Assembly: GCF_001463705.1 (NCBI RefSeq)
Contig: NZ_BBWH01000043.1
Span: forward strand, 62,001-126,000
DNA length: 64,000 bases
Direction of reading: 5' to 3'
Source: Aureimonas sp. AU12
Lineage (GTDB): Bacteria > Pseudomonadota > Alphaproteobacteria > Rhizobiales > Rhizobiaceae
Shown one piece after another: positions 1 through 7,435 of this stretch. The number at the start of each line of letters is the position of its first letter. Position 1 is the first letter of the stretch. The notes under the pieces are model-generated. The model saw only the letters and a list, made by a program, of their open reading frames with translations. It was not told the DNA's origin and did no database searches. A program made the position numbers and the translations under genes.

Positions 1-269
1 GTGCCGATATCCGCGCCGGTTCGCAGGAGAACGGTCGGTGCCAGAACGGCGCGGGGCGGCCGCAGGGCGCCCCGCCACCGGGCGACCAGAAGCAGGAGGA
101 TCGCGGTCAACCCGCTGCGCAGAGCCATGACCTGCGCCGGTTCGATCGACGCCGTCGCCAGTTTCACCAGCATGTCGTTGACCGCAAACGACGCCATGGC
201 CCCGGACATCAGCAAGGCGGCGCGAACGTTGTCGGACAAGGTGGAAAAGCGAAGCGAAAGGGCGGACAC
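1..269 (-). CDS. DMT/EamA-family transporter, 5' part only
   Basis: This is the N-terminal part of an inner-membrane drug/metabolite transporter; the gene runs off the left edge of the window. The minus-strand reading begins VSALSLRF and continues into a first membrane helix containing MASFAVNDMLVKLA, then MALRSGLTAILLLLVARW, the pattern of EamA transporters that begins with a helix carrying a charged residue. I chose the GTG at 269; a TTG at 239 or the ATG at 209 would also preserve the first helix, and none has a convincing ribosome-binding site. The substrate cannot be told from the sequence. Confidence 0.6.
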   Translation of the reverse strand, partial: MSALSLRFSTLSDNVRAALLMSGAMASFAVNDMLVKLATASIEPAQVMALRSGLTAILLLLVARWRGALRPPRAVLAPTVLLRTGADIG

Positions 270-456
270 GGCGTGGGACTTCAGCGACGGGAGTGGGCGG
301 GGTCAGGCCCCTTCCTACGGTTCCCTGATCGATCGGGCTAGGGTTTCCACCCCAAAATCGTGGTCGTGAGAATTTGAGCATTTTGGGAAAGAGTTGCGCA
401 ATCGGCACGCCGCTAGACATGTTGATGGAAGAGCGCCCACGGAAAGGCGGCACCTC

Positions 457-729
457 ATGTCGACCGACTATCAAACGATCTCGCAGGACGCCAAGCGGCA
501 GTCCGACCTCTCCGCATGGCGCAAGAACTGGTCGCCCGTAATCGCCCGGTCGACCACCAGCGTTGAGGGCCGGACATCGGCTTTCGACGTGACACCGGCG
601 CAGGCTGCCGATGCGGCGCGGACCGTGTCCTTCAGCATGCCGCTTTTTCTCGTGCGTTCGATCGAAACGTCCACCGGTTCCACGAACCGGGTGGCCGCCG
701 CTGCGGCCTATGCCGAAATGGGGGAGTAA
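457..729 (+). CDS. Hypothetical protein, 90 aa
   Basis: I do not recognise a family. The ATG at 457 follows GGAAAGGCGG, a reasonable ribosome-binding site; an in-frame start at 394 would add 21 residues that do not look coding. The third-position GC is high as in neighbouring genes. The protein (MSTDYQTISQDAKRQ...) is hydrophilic, with no signal peptide or membrane helix, and has an Ala-rich stretch near residues 47-52 and again close to the C-terminus. It stands alone, followed by a strong shared terminator hairpin. Its function is unknown. Confidence 0.55.
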   Translation: MSTDYQTISQDAKRQSDLSAWRKNWSPVIARSTTSVEGRTSAFDVTPAQAADAARTVSFSMPLFLVRSIETSTGSTNRVAAAAAYAEMGE

Positions 730-756
730 CCGCTCTTCGCCACATCGTTCAGACCA

Positions 757-796
757 GAAAGGGGTGGCCGGCGCCCAACGCCGACCACCCCTTTCT
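757..796. terminator. Bidirectional terminator-like hairpin
   Basis: AGAAAGGGGTGG at 757-768 pairs with CCACCCCTTTCT at 785-796, extended after one mismatch by CGGCG/CGCCG. It lies between two convergent genes and carries A/T-rich ends on both strands, so it can serve both. Confidence 0.75.
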
Positions 797-820
797 GCGT
801 GCCCCAGACGTGTCCGCGGA

Positions 821-1048
821 TCAGTAGTAGCCGCGACGACCGGACTGGTTGCCGATGACGGCGCCTGCCGTTCCACCTGCCAGGCCGCCGATCAGCGCAC
901 CGCCGGAGCCGCCGACAGCATTGCCGACCACCGCGCCACCGACGCCGCCGATCGCGGCGCCGCCGACCGTGCGCTCCGACGTCGTGCAACCAGCCGTGGC
1001 GAGAAGAACGGCACCGAGTGCCAATGAAGATTTGATAAGCGGCGTCAT
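821..1048 (-). CDS. Small glycine-zipper lipoprotein
   Basis: A 75-aa exported protein. Residues 1-20 form a lipoprotein signal (MTPLIKSSLALGAVLLATAGC) ending in a lipobox TAGC, so the mature protein should be lipidated and sit in the envelope. The rest is a Gly/Ala repeat (GGAAIGGVGGAVVGNAVGG and similar), typical of glycine-zipper proteins of the OsmB / 17-kDa antigen type, which insert in or lie along membranes. AAAGG seven bases upstream supports the ATG at 1048 over in-frame starts at 1063 and 1099. It ends RRGYY. Similar proteins are often envelope-stress induced, but no stress promoter is evident here. Confidence 0.8.
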   Translation of the reverse strand: MTPLIKSSLALGAVLLATAGCTTSERTVGGAAIGGVGGAVVGNAVGGSGGALIGGLAGGTAGAVIGNQSGRRGYY

Positions 1049-1115
1049 CGTGGACCTTTCCATACGCGTCCCATTCTCGCCATCTAACGTTGTGGGCACG
1101 GGGCGGTTCCCGGCG

Positions 1116-2153
1116 CTACCCGCCGGTGACGCTCATGTGACGGGCCACGGCCGGTCGCCGGGTTGCGCGATCGATGATGAAGTCGTGCCCCTTGGGCTTG
1201 CGGCGGATGGCCTCGTCGATCGCGGCGTGCAACAGGCCGTCGCTCTCCGACGCCCGCATCACGCTGCGCAGGTCCGCCGCATCCTCCTGCCCAAGGCACA
1301 TGTAGAGCGTGCCGGTACAGGTGACGCGCACCCGGTTGCAGCTTTCGCAGAAATTGTGCGTCATCGGCGTGATGAAGCCGAGGCGACCGCCCGTCTCGGC
1401 GACCTCGACATAGCGGGCGGGGCCACCGGTCTTGTAGGGAATGTCGCGGAGCGTGAATTCGTCCGCCAGCCGGGCCCGGACCGTCGAGAGCGGCAGGTAG
1501 CGATCGGTCCGGTCCTCCTCGATCTCGCCGAGCGGCATCGTCTCGATGAAGGTCATGTCCATGCCCTCGCCATGGGCCCAGCGCAGCATGTCCGAGAGCT
1601 CGGCCTCGTTGAAGCTCTTCAGCGCGACGGCGTTGATCTTGATCTTGATCCCCGCCGCCTGCGCCGCGCGAATGCCTTCGAGGACGCGGGCAAGATCGCC
1701 CCAGCGCGTGATCTCGCGAAACTTGTCGCCATCCAGCGTGTCGAGCGAGACGTTCAGCCGGCGCACGCCGCAATCGGCGAGTTCGGCCGCGTGGCGGGCC
1801 AGTTGCGAGCCGTTCGTCGTCAGCGTCAGCTCCTCCAGCGCGCCGGTCTTCAGATGCCGCGAGAGCGAGCGAACGAGATGCATGATGTTCTTGCGGACCA
1901 GCGGCTCGCCGCCGGTCAGCCGAAGACGCCGCACGCCGCGATCGATGAAGGCGCTCGCCAGCCGGTCGAGTTCCTCGAGCGTCAGCAGGTCGCGCTTAGG
2001 CAGGAACTGCATCTCCTCGGACATGCAGTAGACGCAGCGGAAATCGCAGCGGTCGGTGACGGACACTCGCAGGTAAGTGATCGAGCGGCCGAACGGGTCG
2101 ACGAGTTCGGGGCCGGTTGCGGCGGGCAGCTGGATGGAGTCGAAGAGGTTCAT
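1116..2153 (-). CDS. moaA: GTP 3',8-cyclase (molybdenum cofactor biosynthesis)
   Basis: Radical-SAM enzyme that, with MoaC, converts GTP to cyclic pyranopterin monophosphate, the first step of molybdenum cofactor synthesis in the cytoplasm. The N-terminal SAM cluster is C36-x3-C40-x2-C43 within [11 protein letters not shown], the glycine-rich GGEPL motif follows, and the second iron-sulfur cluster is built from [14 protein letters not shown]. The protein ends in VTGG, the C-terminal double glycine that MoaA needs. At 345 aa it is full length. It is divergent from the DUF971 gene, with 109 bp between the starts, and no other moa gene is in the window. Confidence 0.97.
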   Translation of the reverse strand: MNLFDSIQLPAATGPELVDPFGRSITYLRVSVTDRCDFRCVYCMSEEMQFLPKRDLLTLEELDRLASAFIDRGVRRLRLTGGEPLVRKNIMHLVRSLSRHLKTGALEELTLTTNGSQLARHAAELADCGVRRLNVSLDTLDGDKFREITRWGDLARVLEGIRAAQAAGIKIKINAVALKSFNEAELSDMLRWAHGEGMDMTFIETMPLGEIEEDRTDRYLPLSTVRARLADEFTLRDIPYKTGGPARYVEVAETGGRLGFITPMTHNFCESCNRVRVTCTGTLYMCLGQEDAADLRSVMRASESDGLLHAAIDEAIRRKPKGHDFIIDRATRRPAVARHMSVTGG

Positions 2154-2262
2154 GTCCGGGCGGATGCGAGACCGCCCTCCTTTCTTTCGCGTTAAGAGCG
2201 AATGTGGAAGGGGTACGCCACCGGGTCAAGTCGATCCGGTCCCGAGCCTTGAAAGTGATGCC

Positions 2263-2625
2263 ATGTCCGACGCCGCCAAACTGCCGCCGACGGAGATCCG
2301 GGTCTCGCCCGACCGGCGCACTCTGACGCTGCGTTGGAGCGACGGAAGCCTCGACGAACTGCCCGCCGAGATGCTGCGGGTCCTGTCGCCCTCGGCGGAA
2401 GTGCAGGGCCACTCGCCGGCGCAGCGCCAGACGCTCGGCGGCAAGCGCGACGTCAAGGTCGCGGACCTTCGCCCCATCGGACACTATGCCGTGCGTATCG
2501 TCTTCGACGACGGGCACGATTCCGGTCTCTACACCTGGACGTTCCTGGCCCGCCTCGGCCGCGAACGCGATACGCTCTGGCAGGCGCATCTGGCCGAGCT
2601 CGAGGCCAAGGGCATCAGGCGCTGA
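2263..2625 (+). CDS. DUF971 (gamma-butyrobetaine hydroxylase-like N-terminal) protein
   Basis: A 120-aa soluble protein consisting of the DUF971 fold. Visible landmarks are TLTLRWSDG near residues 20-28, LPAEMLRVLSPSAEV, and YAVRIVFDDGHDSGLYTW near 76-93. In eukaryotes this fold is the N-terminal Zn-binding part of gamma-butyrobetaine hydroxylase; the stand-alone bacterial forms have been linked to iron-sulfur metabolism. An earlier in-frame start at 2077 would run back through the moaA promoter and start, so the ATG at 2263 is preferred. The position next to moaA suits an Fe-S related role, but that is inference. Confidence 0.85.
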   Translation: MSDAAKLPPTEIRVSPDRRTLTLRWSDGSLDELPAEMLRVLSPSAEVQGHSPAQRQTLGGKRDVKVADLRPIGHYAVRIVFDDGHDSGLYTWTFLARLGRERDTLWQAHLAELEAKGIRR

Positions 2626-2636
2626 AGCCGTGTCGG

Positions 2637-2657
2637 CGCTGCGGCGTGCCCGCAGCG
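2637..2657. terminator. Hairpin between convergent genes
   Basis: CGCTGCGG (2637-2644) pairs perfectly with CCGCAGCG (2650-2657) around a 5-base loop. It sits in the 37-bp gap between the DUF971 gene and the Anbu gene. There is no T-run, so termination strength is uncertain. Confidence 0.45.
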
Positions 2658-2662
2658 TGGGA

Positions 2663-3412
2663 TCAGGACGACGCCGCGTTCGCCGGGATGAACGGCGGCA
2701 AGCGGTCGAAGGCGGTCTTCAGCGAGTCCGACCAGCCCTCGGAGATCTGCCGGTAGTAGGGATCGCGGTGATCGAAGCGCTGCCGGTAGCCTGCTTCCAG
2801 CTTGCCGGTCTCGTAGACCTGCACGTCGATCGGCAGGCCGACGGAGAGGTTGGACTTGATCGTCGAATCGAACGACACGAGTAGCAGCTTCACCGCGTCC
2901 TCGAGGCTCATCTGCGGCTCGTAGGTGCGCACCAGGATCGGCCTGCCGTACTTGTGCTCGCCGATCTGGAAGAACGGGTTGTCGGGCCCGGCCTCGATGA
3001 AGTTGCCCTCCGGATAGATCATGAACAGGCGCGGACGTCCGCCCTTGATCTGACCGCCGAGAATGAAGCTCCCCGAGAAGCGGCTGCTGCCTTCCTGGCC
3101 GGACTCGGCCGTAAAGGAAATGACCTCCTTCAGCGTCTCGCCGATGACCTTGGCGGTCTGGAACATCGACGGCTGGGTGAGGAGGGTCGGCTTGCGCTGC
3201 GAGGGCGCCAGACCGCGCTCTTCGAGGAGCGACACCGTGGACTGCGTCGTCGCGAGATTGCCAGCCGACAACAGGCAGAGGAAGCGGTCGCCCGGAACGT
3301 TCCAGGTGCGCAGCTTCGTCACCACGGAAATGTTGTCGATGCCGGCGTTGGTCCGCGTGTCCGACATGAACACGAGGCCCCGCTGGAGCAGGAGACCCAC
3401 GCAGTAGGTCAT
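2663..3412 (-). CDS. Anbu, proteasome-type peptidase
   Basis: A 249-aa Ntn-hydrolase of the Anbu (HslV-like) family. With the start at 3412 the protein begins MTYCVGLLLQRGLVFMSDTR; removal of Met leaves the catalytic Thr. GAAGGGA lies about 8 bases upstream of this ATG but only 2 bases from an ATG at 3418, so 3412 is chosen. Further landmarks are RTNAGIDNI, LLSAGNLATTQ and SGSFILGGQ. Anbu proteins assemble into open spiral rings and usually sit with a circularly permuted ATP-grasp ligase and an alpha-E protein, as here. The 184-bp gap upstream may carry its own promoter. Confidence 0.92.
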   Translation of the reverse strand: MTYCVGLLLQRGLVFMSDTRTNAGIDNISVVTKLRTWNVPGDRFLCLLSAGNLATTQSTVSLLEERGLAPSQRKPTLLTQPSMFQTAKVIGETLKEVISFTAESGQEGSSRFSGSFILGGQIKGGRPRLFMIYPEGNFIEAGPDNPFFQIGEHKYGRPILVRTYEPQMSLEDAVKLLLVSFDSTIKSNLSVGLPIDVQVYETGKLEAGYRQRFDHRDPYYRQISEGWSDSLKTAFDRLPPFIPANAASS

Positions 3413-3436
3413 CGCCATTTCCCTTCAAAACACCCT

Positions 3437-3515
3437 CGGTCGCGACCGTAGCCGCAACGGGGCGCAGATATCGCCGCGCCATCGCCGGAAGGCAAGCGTG
3501 AATGCGGTCGCGACC
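3437..3515. promoter_or_regulatory. Two copies of palindrome GGTCGCGACC upstream of Anbu
   Basis: The perfect palindrome GGTCGCGACC occurs at 3438-3447 (extended to CGGTCGCGACCG at 3437-3448) and again at 3506-3515, centres 68 bp apart, in the gap between the Anbu gene and the alpha-E gene. On the minus strand TTGCCT-N17-GATATC lies between them as a possible promoter. The pair may be operators for separate control of Anbu; the regulator is unknown. Confidence 0.35.
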
Positions 3516-3596
3516 ACCTCTAATCGATGCTTTCGACCGGTTCCCGCTAGCTTTCACGCCGGCAGGCAGGCGATCCCGCGACCCGGCGTTGCAGCG

Positions 3597-4538
3597 CTAC
3601 GAGTAGAAGCTGTAGCTCTTGGCGATCTCGTTCGACAGCCGGTTGTTGTCGACGATGAAGGTCTCGAGAAACTCGTGCAGCCCGCCGTCGATGATCTCCT
3701 TCACCGTCTGCGTTTCCAGGCGATGCGCGATCGCACGCGCCGTCTCGTGGCACGCATGATCGACGCCGTAGGTCTTGGCGAGATAGTCCAGGCTGTCGCC
3801 GATACAGCGATAGGAATAGGCAAGGGACCGCGGCATGCGTCGGTTCAGCATCAGGAAGTCGATGATGTCGGTCGCCCGCAGGTCGGCGTCGTATTCCCAG
3901 GCGTAGGACCGCAACGCCGAGACCGAGCGCAGGATCGAGCCCCACTGGTAGTTGTCGAGCGAGGAGCCGACCGAGGAATGCGTGGGCATCAGCACCCAGT
4001 ATTTCACGTCGAGAATGCGCGCGGTGTTGTCGGCGCGTTCCACGAAAGTGCCGAGATTGCAGAAGTCGAAGATCTCGTTGCGCAGCATCGTGCCGTAGAA
4101 CGAGCCGCGGATCAGGGCCGTGCGCGACTTCACGAGATCGAGCACCGCCGGCAGGTCCTCGATCGGGCGCGACATGCGCTGGCCGAGGATCATCCAGCTT
4201 TCGTTCAGCGCCTCCCACGTCTCGCGGGTGAGGGCGGTGCGCACCATGCGCCCGTTGGCGCGCGCAACGCCCATCGACGAGAGGACGCTGGAGGAATTGT
4301 CGAGGTCGCGCAGGAGGTAATCGATGATCTGGCTGGGCTCGAAGGCCGCGTATTTCTCGAGATAGCCGTTTTCGACGCCGGCCGAGACGAGCACCGACTG
4401 CCACTCGTCGGGCTCGGCGGAGAGATTGGTCAGCGACAGGCGAAGGCCCGCATCGAGAAGTCGGGCCATGTTCTCGGCCCGCTCGATATAGCGCTGCATC
4501 CAGAAGAGACCGTTGGCTGTGCGTCCGAGTAGCGGCAT
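3597..4538 (-). CDS. Alpha-E domain protein
   Basis: A 313-aa, almost entirely alpha-helical cytoplasmic protein of the alpha-E (DUF403) family. The start MPLLGRTANGLFWMQRYIERAENMARLLD is highly typical, as are RTALTRETWEALNESW near residues 100-115 and the end YSFYS. The molecular role is not established. Family members are found with circularly permuted ATP-grasp ligases and transglutaminases, and have been proposed to belong to a peptide or amide-bond synthesis or tagging system. It lies 131 bp downstream of the ATP-grasp gene on the same strand. Longer upstream readings (to 4931) overlap that gene and are rejected. Confidence 0.92.
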   Translation of the reverse strand: MPLLGRTANGLFWMQRYIERAENMARLLDAGLRLSLTNLSAEPDEWQSVLVSAGVENGYLEKYAAFEPSQIIDYLLRDLDNSSSVLSSMGVARANGRMVRTALTRETWEALNESWMILGQRMSRPIEDLPAVLDLVKSRTALIRGSFYGTMLRNEIFDFCNLGTFVERADNTARILDVKYWVLMPTHSSVGSSLDNYQWGSILRSVSALRSYAWEYDADLRATDIIDFLMLNRRMPRSLAYSYRCIGDSLDYLAKTYGVDHACHETARAIAHRLETQTVKEIIDGGLHEFLETFIVDNNRLSNEIAKSYSFYS

Positions 4539-4669
4539 GGGAGGTCGCGTTCGTCCTGTTCCGGATTGGTGAGGCTCGCGGACGCCTGAGGGCGGGCGAG
4601 GAGAGGCTGACGGGCGAGGCGCCGCGAGGGCTGCTTGGATCGCGACGTGCCGCGGTCCGTGCAGCCGCG

Positions 4670-6082
4670 TCAGTCTTCGAGAACCCAGGTATCCTTCGTT
4701 CCGCCCCCCTGGCTGGAATTGACGACGAGCGACCCCTCCTTCAGCGCGACGCGCGTCAGGCCGCCGGGAATGATCTTCACGGTATCGGACACAAGCACGA
4801 ACGGTCGCAGATCGACATGACGTGGAGCCAAGCCCTTTTCCGTCAGGATCGGCACGGTCGAGAGCGCGAGGGTCGGCTGGGCGATGTAGTTGCCGGGCCG
4901 CGCGCGCAGCTTGGCGCAGAAGGCCTCGCACTCGGCCTTCGAGGCGGCAGGGCCGACGAGCATGCCGTAGCCGCCCGAGCCGTGCACTTCCTTCACGACC
5001 AGTTCCTCGATGTGTTCGAGTACGTAGGCGAGACTGTCGGCCTCTGCGCAGCGCCAGGTCGGCACGTTCTCGAGGAGCGCCTTCCTGCCGGTGTAGAACT
5101 CGACGATCGCCGGCATGTAGGAGTAGATCGCCTTGTCGTCGGAAATCCCGGTGCCCGGCGCGTTGGCGATGGTGATGCCGCCGTTGCGATAGACGTCCAT
5201 GATGCCGGGAACGCCGAGCACCGAATCCGGTCGGAAGCTCAGCGGATCGAGATAGGCGTCATCTACGCGTCGGTAGAGCACGTCGATCGGCAGGTAGCCC
5301 TCGGTCGTGCGCATCGCGATGCGATCGTCGATCAGCTTGAGATCCGAACCCTCCACCAGTTCGACGCCCATCTGGTCGGCGAGGAAGGCATGTTCGTAAT
5401 AGGCGGAATTGTGGATGCCGGGCGTGAGGATGGCGAGGCGCGGCGTACCCTTGCAGGCCGGCGGCGCCACAGCCTGGAGCGAACGTCGCAGATGGCGCGG
5501 ATAGGTCTCGACCGGGCGCACGCGGTTCTGCGCGAACAGCTCGGGAAACATCTGCATCATCGTTTCGCGGTTCTCGATCATGTACGAGACGCCGGACGGC
5601 GTGCGGGCATTGTCTTCGAGAACGTAGAACTGGTTTTCGGCCGTGCGCACGATGTCGACGCCGATGATGTGGGTGTAGACCCCGCCGGGTGGGCGGAAGC
5701 CGACCATCTGCGGAATGAAGGCCTCGTTGCCCTCGATCAGGCGCTTCGGCACGATGCCGGCCTTCACGATTTCCTGGTCGTGGTAGATGTCGTCGAGGAA
5801 GGCGTTGAGACCGCGCACGCGCTGCTCGATGCCTTCGGCGAGTGCGTTCCACTCCGAGCCGGAGATGATGCGGGGCACGAGGTCGAAGGGGATGAGGCGC
5901 TCGGCCGCTTCCTCCTGACCGTAGACGTTGAACGTGATGCCGGTGCGCCGGAAGAACCCTTCGGCCTCGCCCGCCTTGGCGGCCAGCGTCTGCGGAACCT
6001 GCTGCTCGTACCAGGAATGGAACCGGCGATAGGGGTGACGCACACCGCCTTCGCCTGCCAACATCTCGTCGAATCCGCCCAA
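4670..6082 (-). CDS. Circularly permuted ATP-grasp type 2 ligase
   Basis: A 470-aa protein of the DUF404/DUF407 circularly permuted ATP-grasp family, predicted to make an amide or peptide bond at the expense of ATP. Landmarks include FDEMLAGEGGVR at the N-terminus, RTPSGVSYMIENR, LTPGIHNSAYYEHAFLA, the loop KEVHGSGGYGM that matches the ATP-binding loop, and VVNSSQGGGTKDTWVL at the C-terminus. I place the start at the TTG at 6082, giving MGGFDEM, because homologues begin at this motif and CAGGGG lies 6 bases upstream; the longer frame to 6253 would run into the promoter region. First gene of the cluster with the alpha-E and Anbu genes. Confidence 0.92.
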   Translation of the reverse strand: MGGFDEMLAGEGGVRHPYRRFHSWYEQQVPQTLAAKAGEAEGFFRRTGITFNVYGQEEAAERLIPFDLVPRIISGSEWNALAEGIEQRVRGLNAFLDDIYHDQEIVKAGIVPKRLIEGNEAFIPQMVGFRPPGGVYTHIIGVDIVRTAENQFYVLEDNARTPSGVSYMIENRETMMQMFPELFAQNRVRPVETYPRHLRRSLQAVAPPACKGTPRLAILTPGIHNSAYYEHAFLADQMGVELVEGSDLKLIDDRIAMRTTEGYLPIDVLYRRVDDAYLDPLSFRPDSVLGVPGIMDVYRNGGITIANAPGTGISDDKAIYSYMPAIVEFYTGRKALLENVPTWRCAEADSLAYVLEHIEELVVKEVHGSGGYGMLVGPAASKAECEAFCAKLRARPGNYIAQPTLALSTVPILTEKGLAPRHVDLRPFVLVSDTVKIIPGGLTRVALKEGSLVVNSSQGGGTKDTWVLED

Positions 6083-6261
6083 GCCATGCCCCTGTGATTG
6101 CCTGCGGTCATACAATGCGCGAAACCGGCGGAATTCCAAGTCTCGTCGGGTCGGATATGCGAGATTCGTGCATTCCCGAGCGGCCTGCCAAAGATATGGG
6201 CAACGAACGGCGCGCGGGCGGGCAGGGTGGCCGGCCGCAACGCCGGCTGACATGATCGCTG

Positions 6262-6280
6262 ACGGGGCTGAAAGCCCCGT
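6262..6280. promoter_or_regulatory. Hairpin in the leader of the SorC regulator gene
   Basis: ACGGGGCT (6262-6269) and AGCCCCGT (6273-6280) form a perfect 8-bp stem with a 3-base loop, 20 bp before the regulator start and 180 bp upstream of the divergent ATP-grasp gene. It may be an operator half-site pair or an mRNA structure; there is no T-run. Confidence 0.35.
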
Positions 6281-6300
6281 GCGCGTCTGGGAGGATGGGA

Positions 6301-7305
6301 ATGCGGAAGACGAGGGAGGAACCGGTCAGCCGGCTGGACGATGCCGCGCGGGCCGGCTGGCTCTACTACGTCGCCGGCAAGACGCAGGAGGAGATCGCCG
6401 CGCGCCTCGGCATCTCGCGCCAGGCGGCCCAACGTCTCGTGTCGCTCTCGGTCTCCGCCGGATTGGTGCGGGTCCGCATCGAGCATCCGATCGGCGCCTG
6501 CCTCGAACTCGCGCGCCGGCTGGAAGAGACGTTCGGTCTGGTGGATGCCGAGGTGGTGCCGTCCGATCCCAGTTCGACCTCGACGACGCTCGGCGTCGCC
6601 GATGCCTGTGCCGACCGCCTCCAGCGCGAACTCATGACGGCCCGGCCCCGCATCCTCGGCATCGGCACCGGGCGAACCCTGCGCGCAGCCGTCGAGCGGC
6701 TTCCGGCGCTGTCATGCCCCCAGCACCGGATCGTTTCGCTGACCGGAAACATCGCGCCGGACGGGTCCGCCTCCGTCTTCAACGTCATCTTCTCGCTCGC
6801 CGACAAGGTGGAGGCGCCGCATTACCCGATGCCGCTGCCCGTGGTGGCCTCGTCGGCGGAAGAGCGCGCGATGCTGCACGAGCAGAAGGTCGTGCAGATC
6901 TCGCTCCGCCTGGCGTCGGAAGCCGACATCGCCTTCGTCGGCGTCGGCGAGGTCAGCCCCCTCGCGCCGCTCGTCCAGGACCGCTTCATCTCGACGCCCG
7001 AGCGCGAGGATCTCGTCGCCTCGGGCGCCGTGGGCGAGATCATCGGCTGGGTGTTCGACGAGGACGGCGTGCTTCTCGACTGCGATTTCAACCGACGCGT
7101 GGTCAGCCCGCCGATCCCGGCGACGCCCGGCGCGCACGTCATCGGCGTCGCCATGGGGCAGGCCAAGCGCCATGCAATCCATGCCGCCATTCGCGGTCGC
7201 CTGATCAACGGGTTGATCACCGACGAGGAGACGGCGACGGCGCTTCTCCAGATCGAGTTGAACGGGCGTTCAGGGGCTTCCCCAGCGCGGATGATGGGCG
7301 CATGA
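6301..7305 (+). CDS. SorC/DeoR-family sugar-binding transcriptional regulator
   Basis: A 334-aa regulator with an N-terminal helix-turn-helix (KTQEEIAARLGISRQAAQRLVS, about residues 27-48) and a C-terminal sugar-phosphate binding domain (GIGTGRTLRAAVERLP, VSLTGNIAPDGSASVFNV, VGVGEVSPLAPL). GGGAGG touches an ATG at 6295 but is 6 bases from the ATG at 6301, which is therefore chosen. It sits 130 bp upstream of, and in the same direction as, the polyol ABC operon, and repeated TTTTGCCCAA boxes in that gap are plausible binding sites, so it is probably the operon's dedicated regulator. Confidence 0.92.
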   Translation: MRKTREEPVSRLDDAARAGWLYYVAGKTQEEIAARLGISRQAAQRLVSLSVSAGLVRVRIEHPIGACLELARRLEETFGLVDAEVVPSDPSSTSTTLGVADACADRLQRELMTARPRILGIGTGRTLRAAVERLPALSCPQHRIVSLTGNIAPDGSASVFNVIFSLADKVEAPHYPMPLPVVASSAEERAMLHEQKVVQISLRLASEADIAFVGVGEVSPLAPLVQDRFISTPEREDLVASGAVGEIIGWVFDEDGVLLDCDFNRRVVSPPIPATPGAHVIGVAMGQAKRHAIHAAIRGRLINGLITDEETATALLQIELNGRSGASPARMMGA

Positions 7306-7357
7306 TCGTGCGCGACGAAACGCCCGTCGGACGTGTGCAGCGCGGCATGAGAATCGT

Positions 7358-7420
7358 TTGACACGCTTCCGGTTCGATGGGATTTTGCCCAAGTATTGAA
7401 TTTTTGCCCAACAATGGGCA
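7358..7420 (+). promoter_or_regulatory. Promoter and SorC-type operators of the polyol ABC operon
   Basis: TTGACA at 7358-7363 and GATTTT at 7381-7386, 17 bp apart, look like a sigma-70 promoter. TTTTGCCCAA occurs at 7383-7392 and at 7402-7411 (19-bp offset, about two helical turns), and TGCCCA-ACAA-TGGGCA at 7405-7420 is a perfect inverted repeat. The boxes overlap the -10 region and the start of transcription, which fits control by the SorC-type regulator encoded just upstream. Confidence 0.6.
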
Positions 7421-7435
7421 TCGGGAGGATCTGCC

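Noticed and set aside
4817-6097. Long plus-strand open frame of 426 codons
   Set aside because: It is antisense to the ATP-grasp gene, rich in Arg/Gly/Val/Asp typical of shadow frames in high-GC DNA, and has no family motif.
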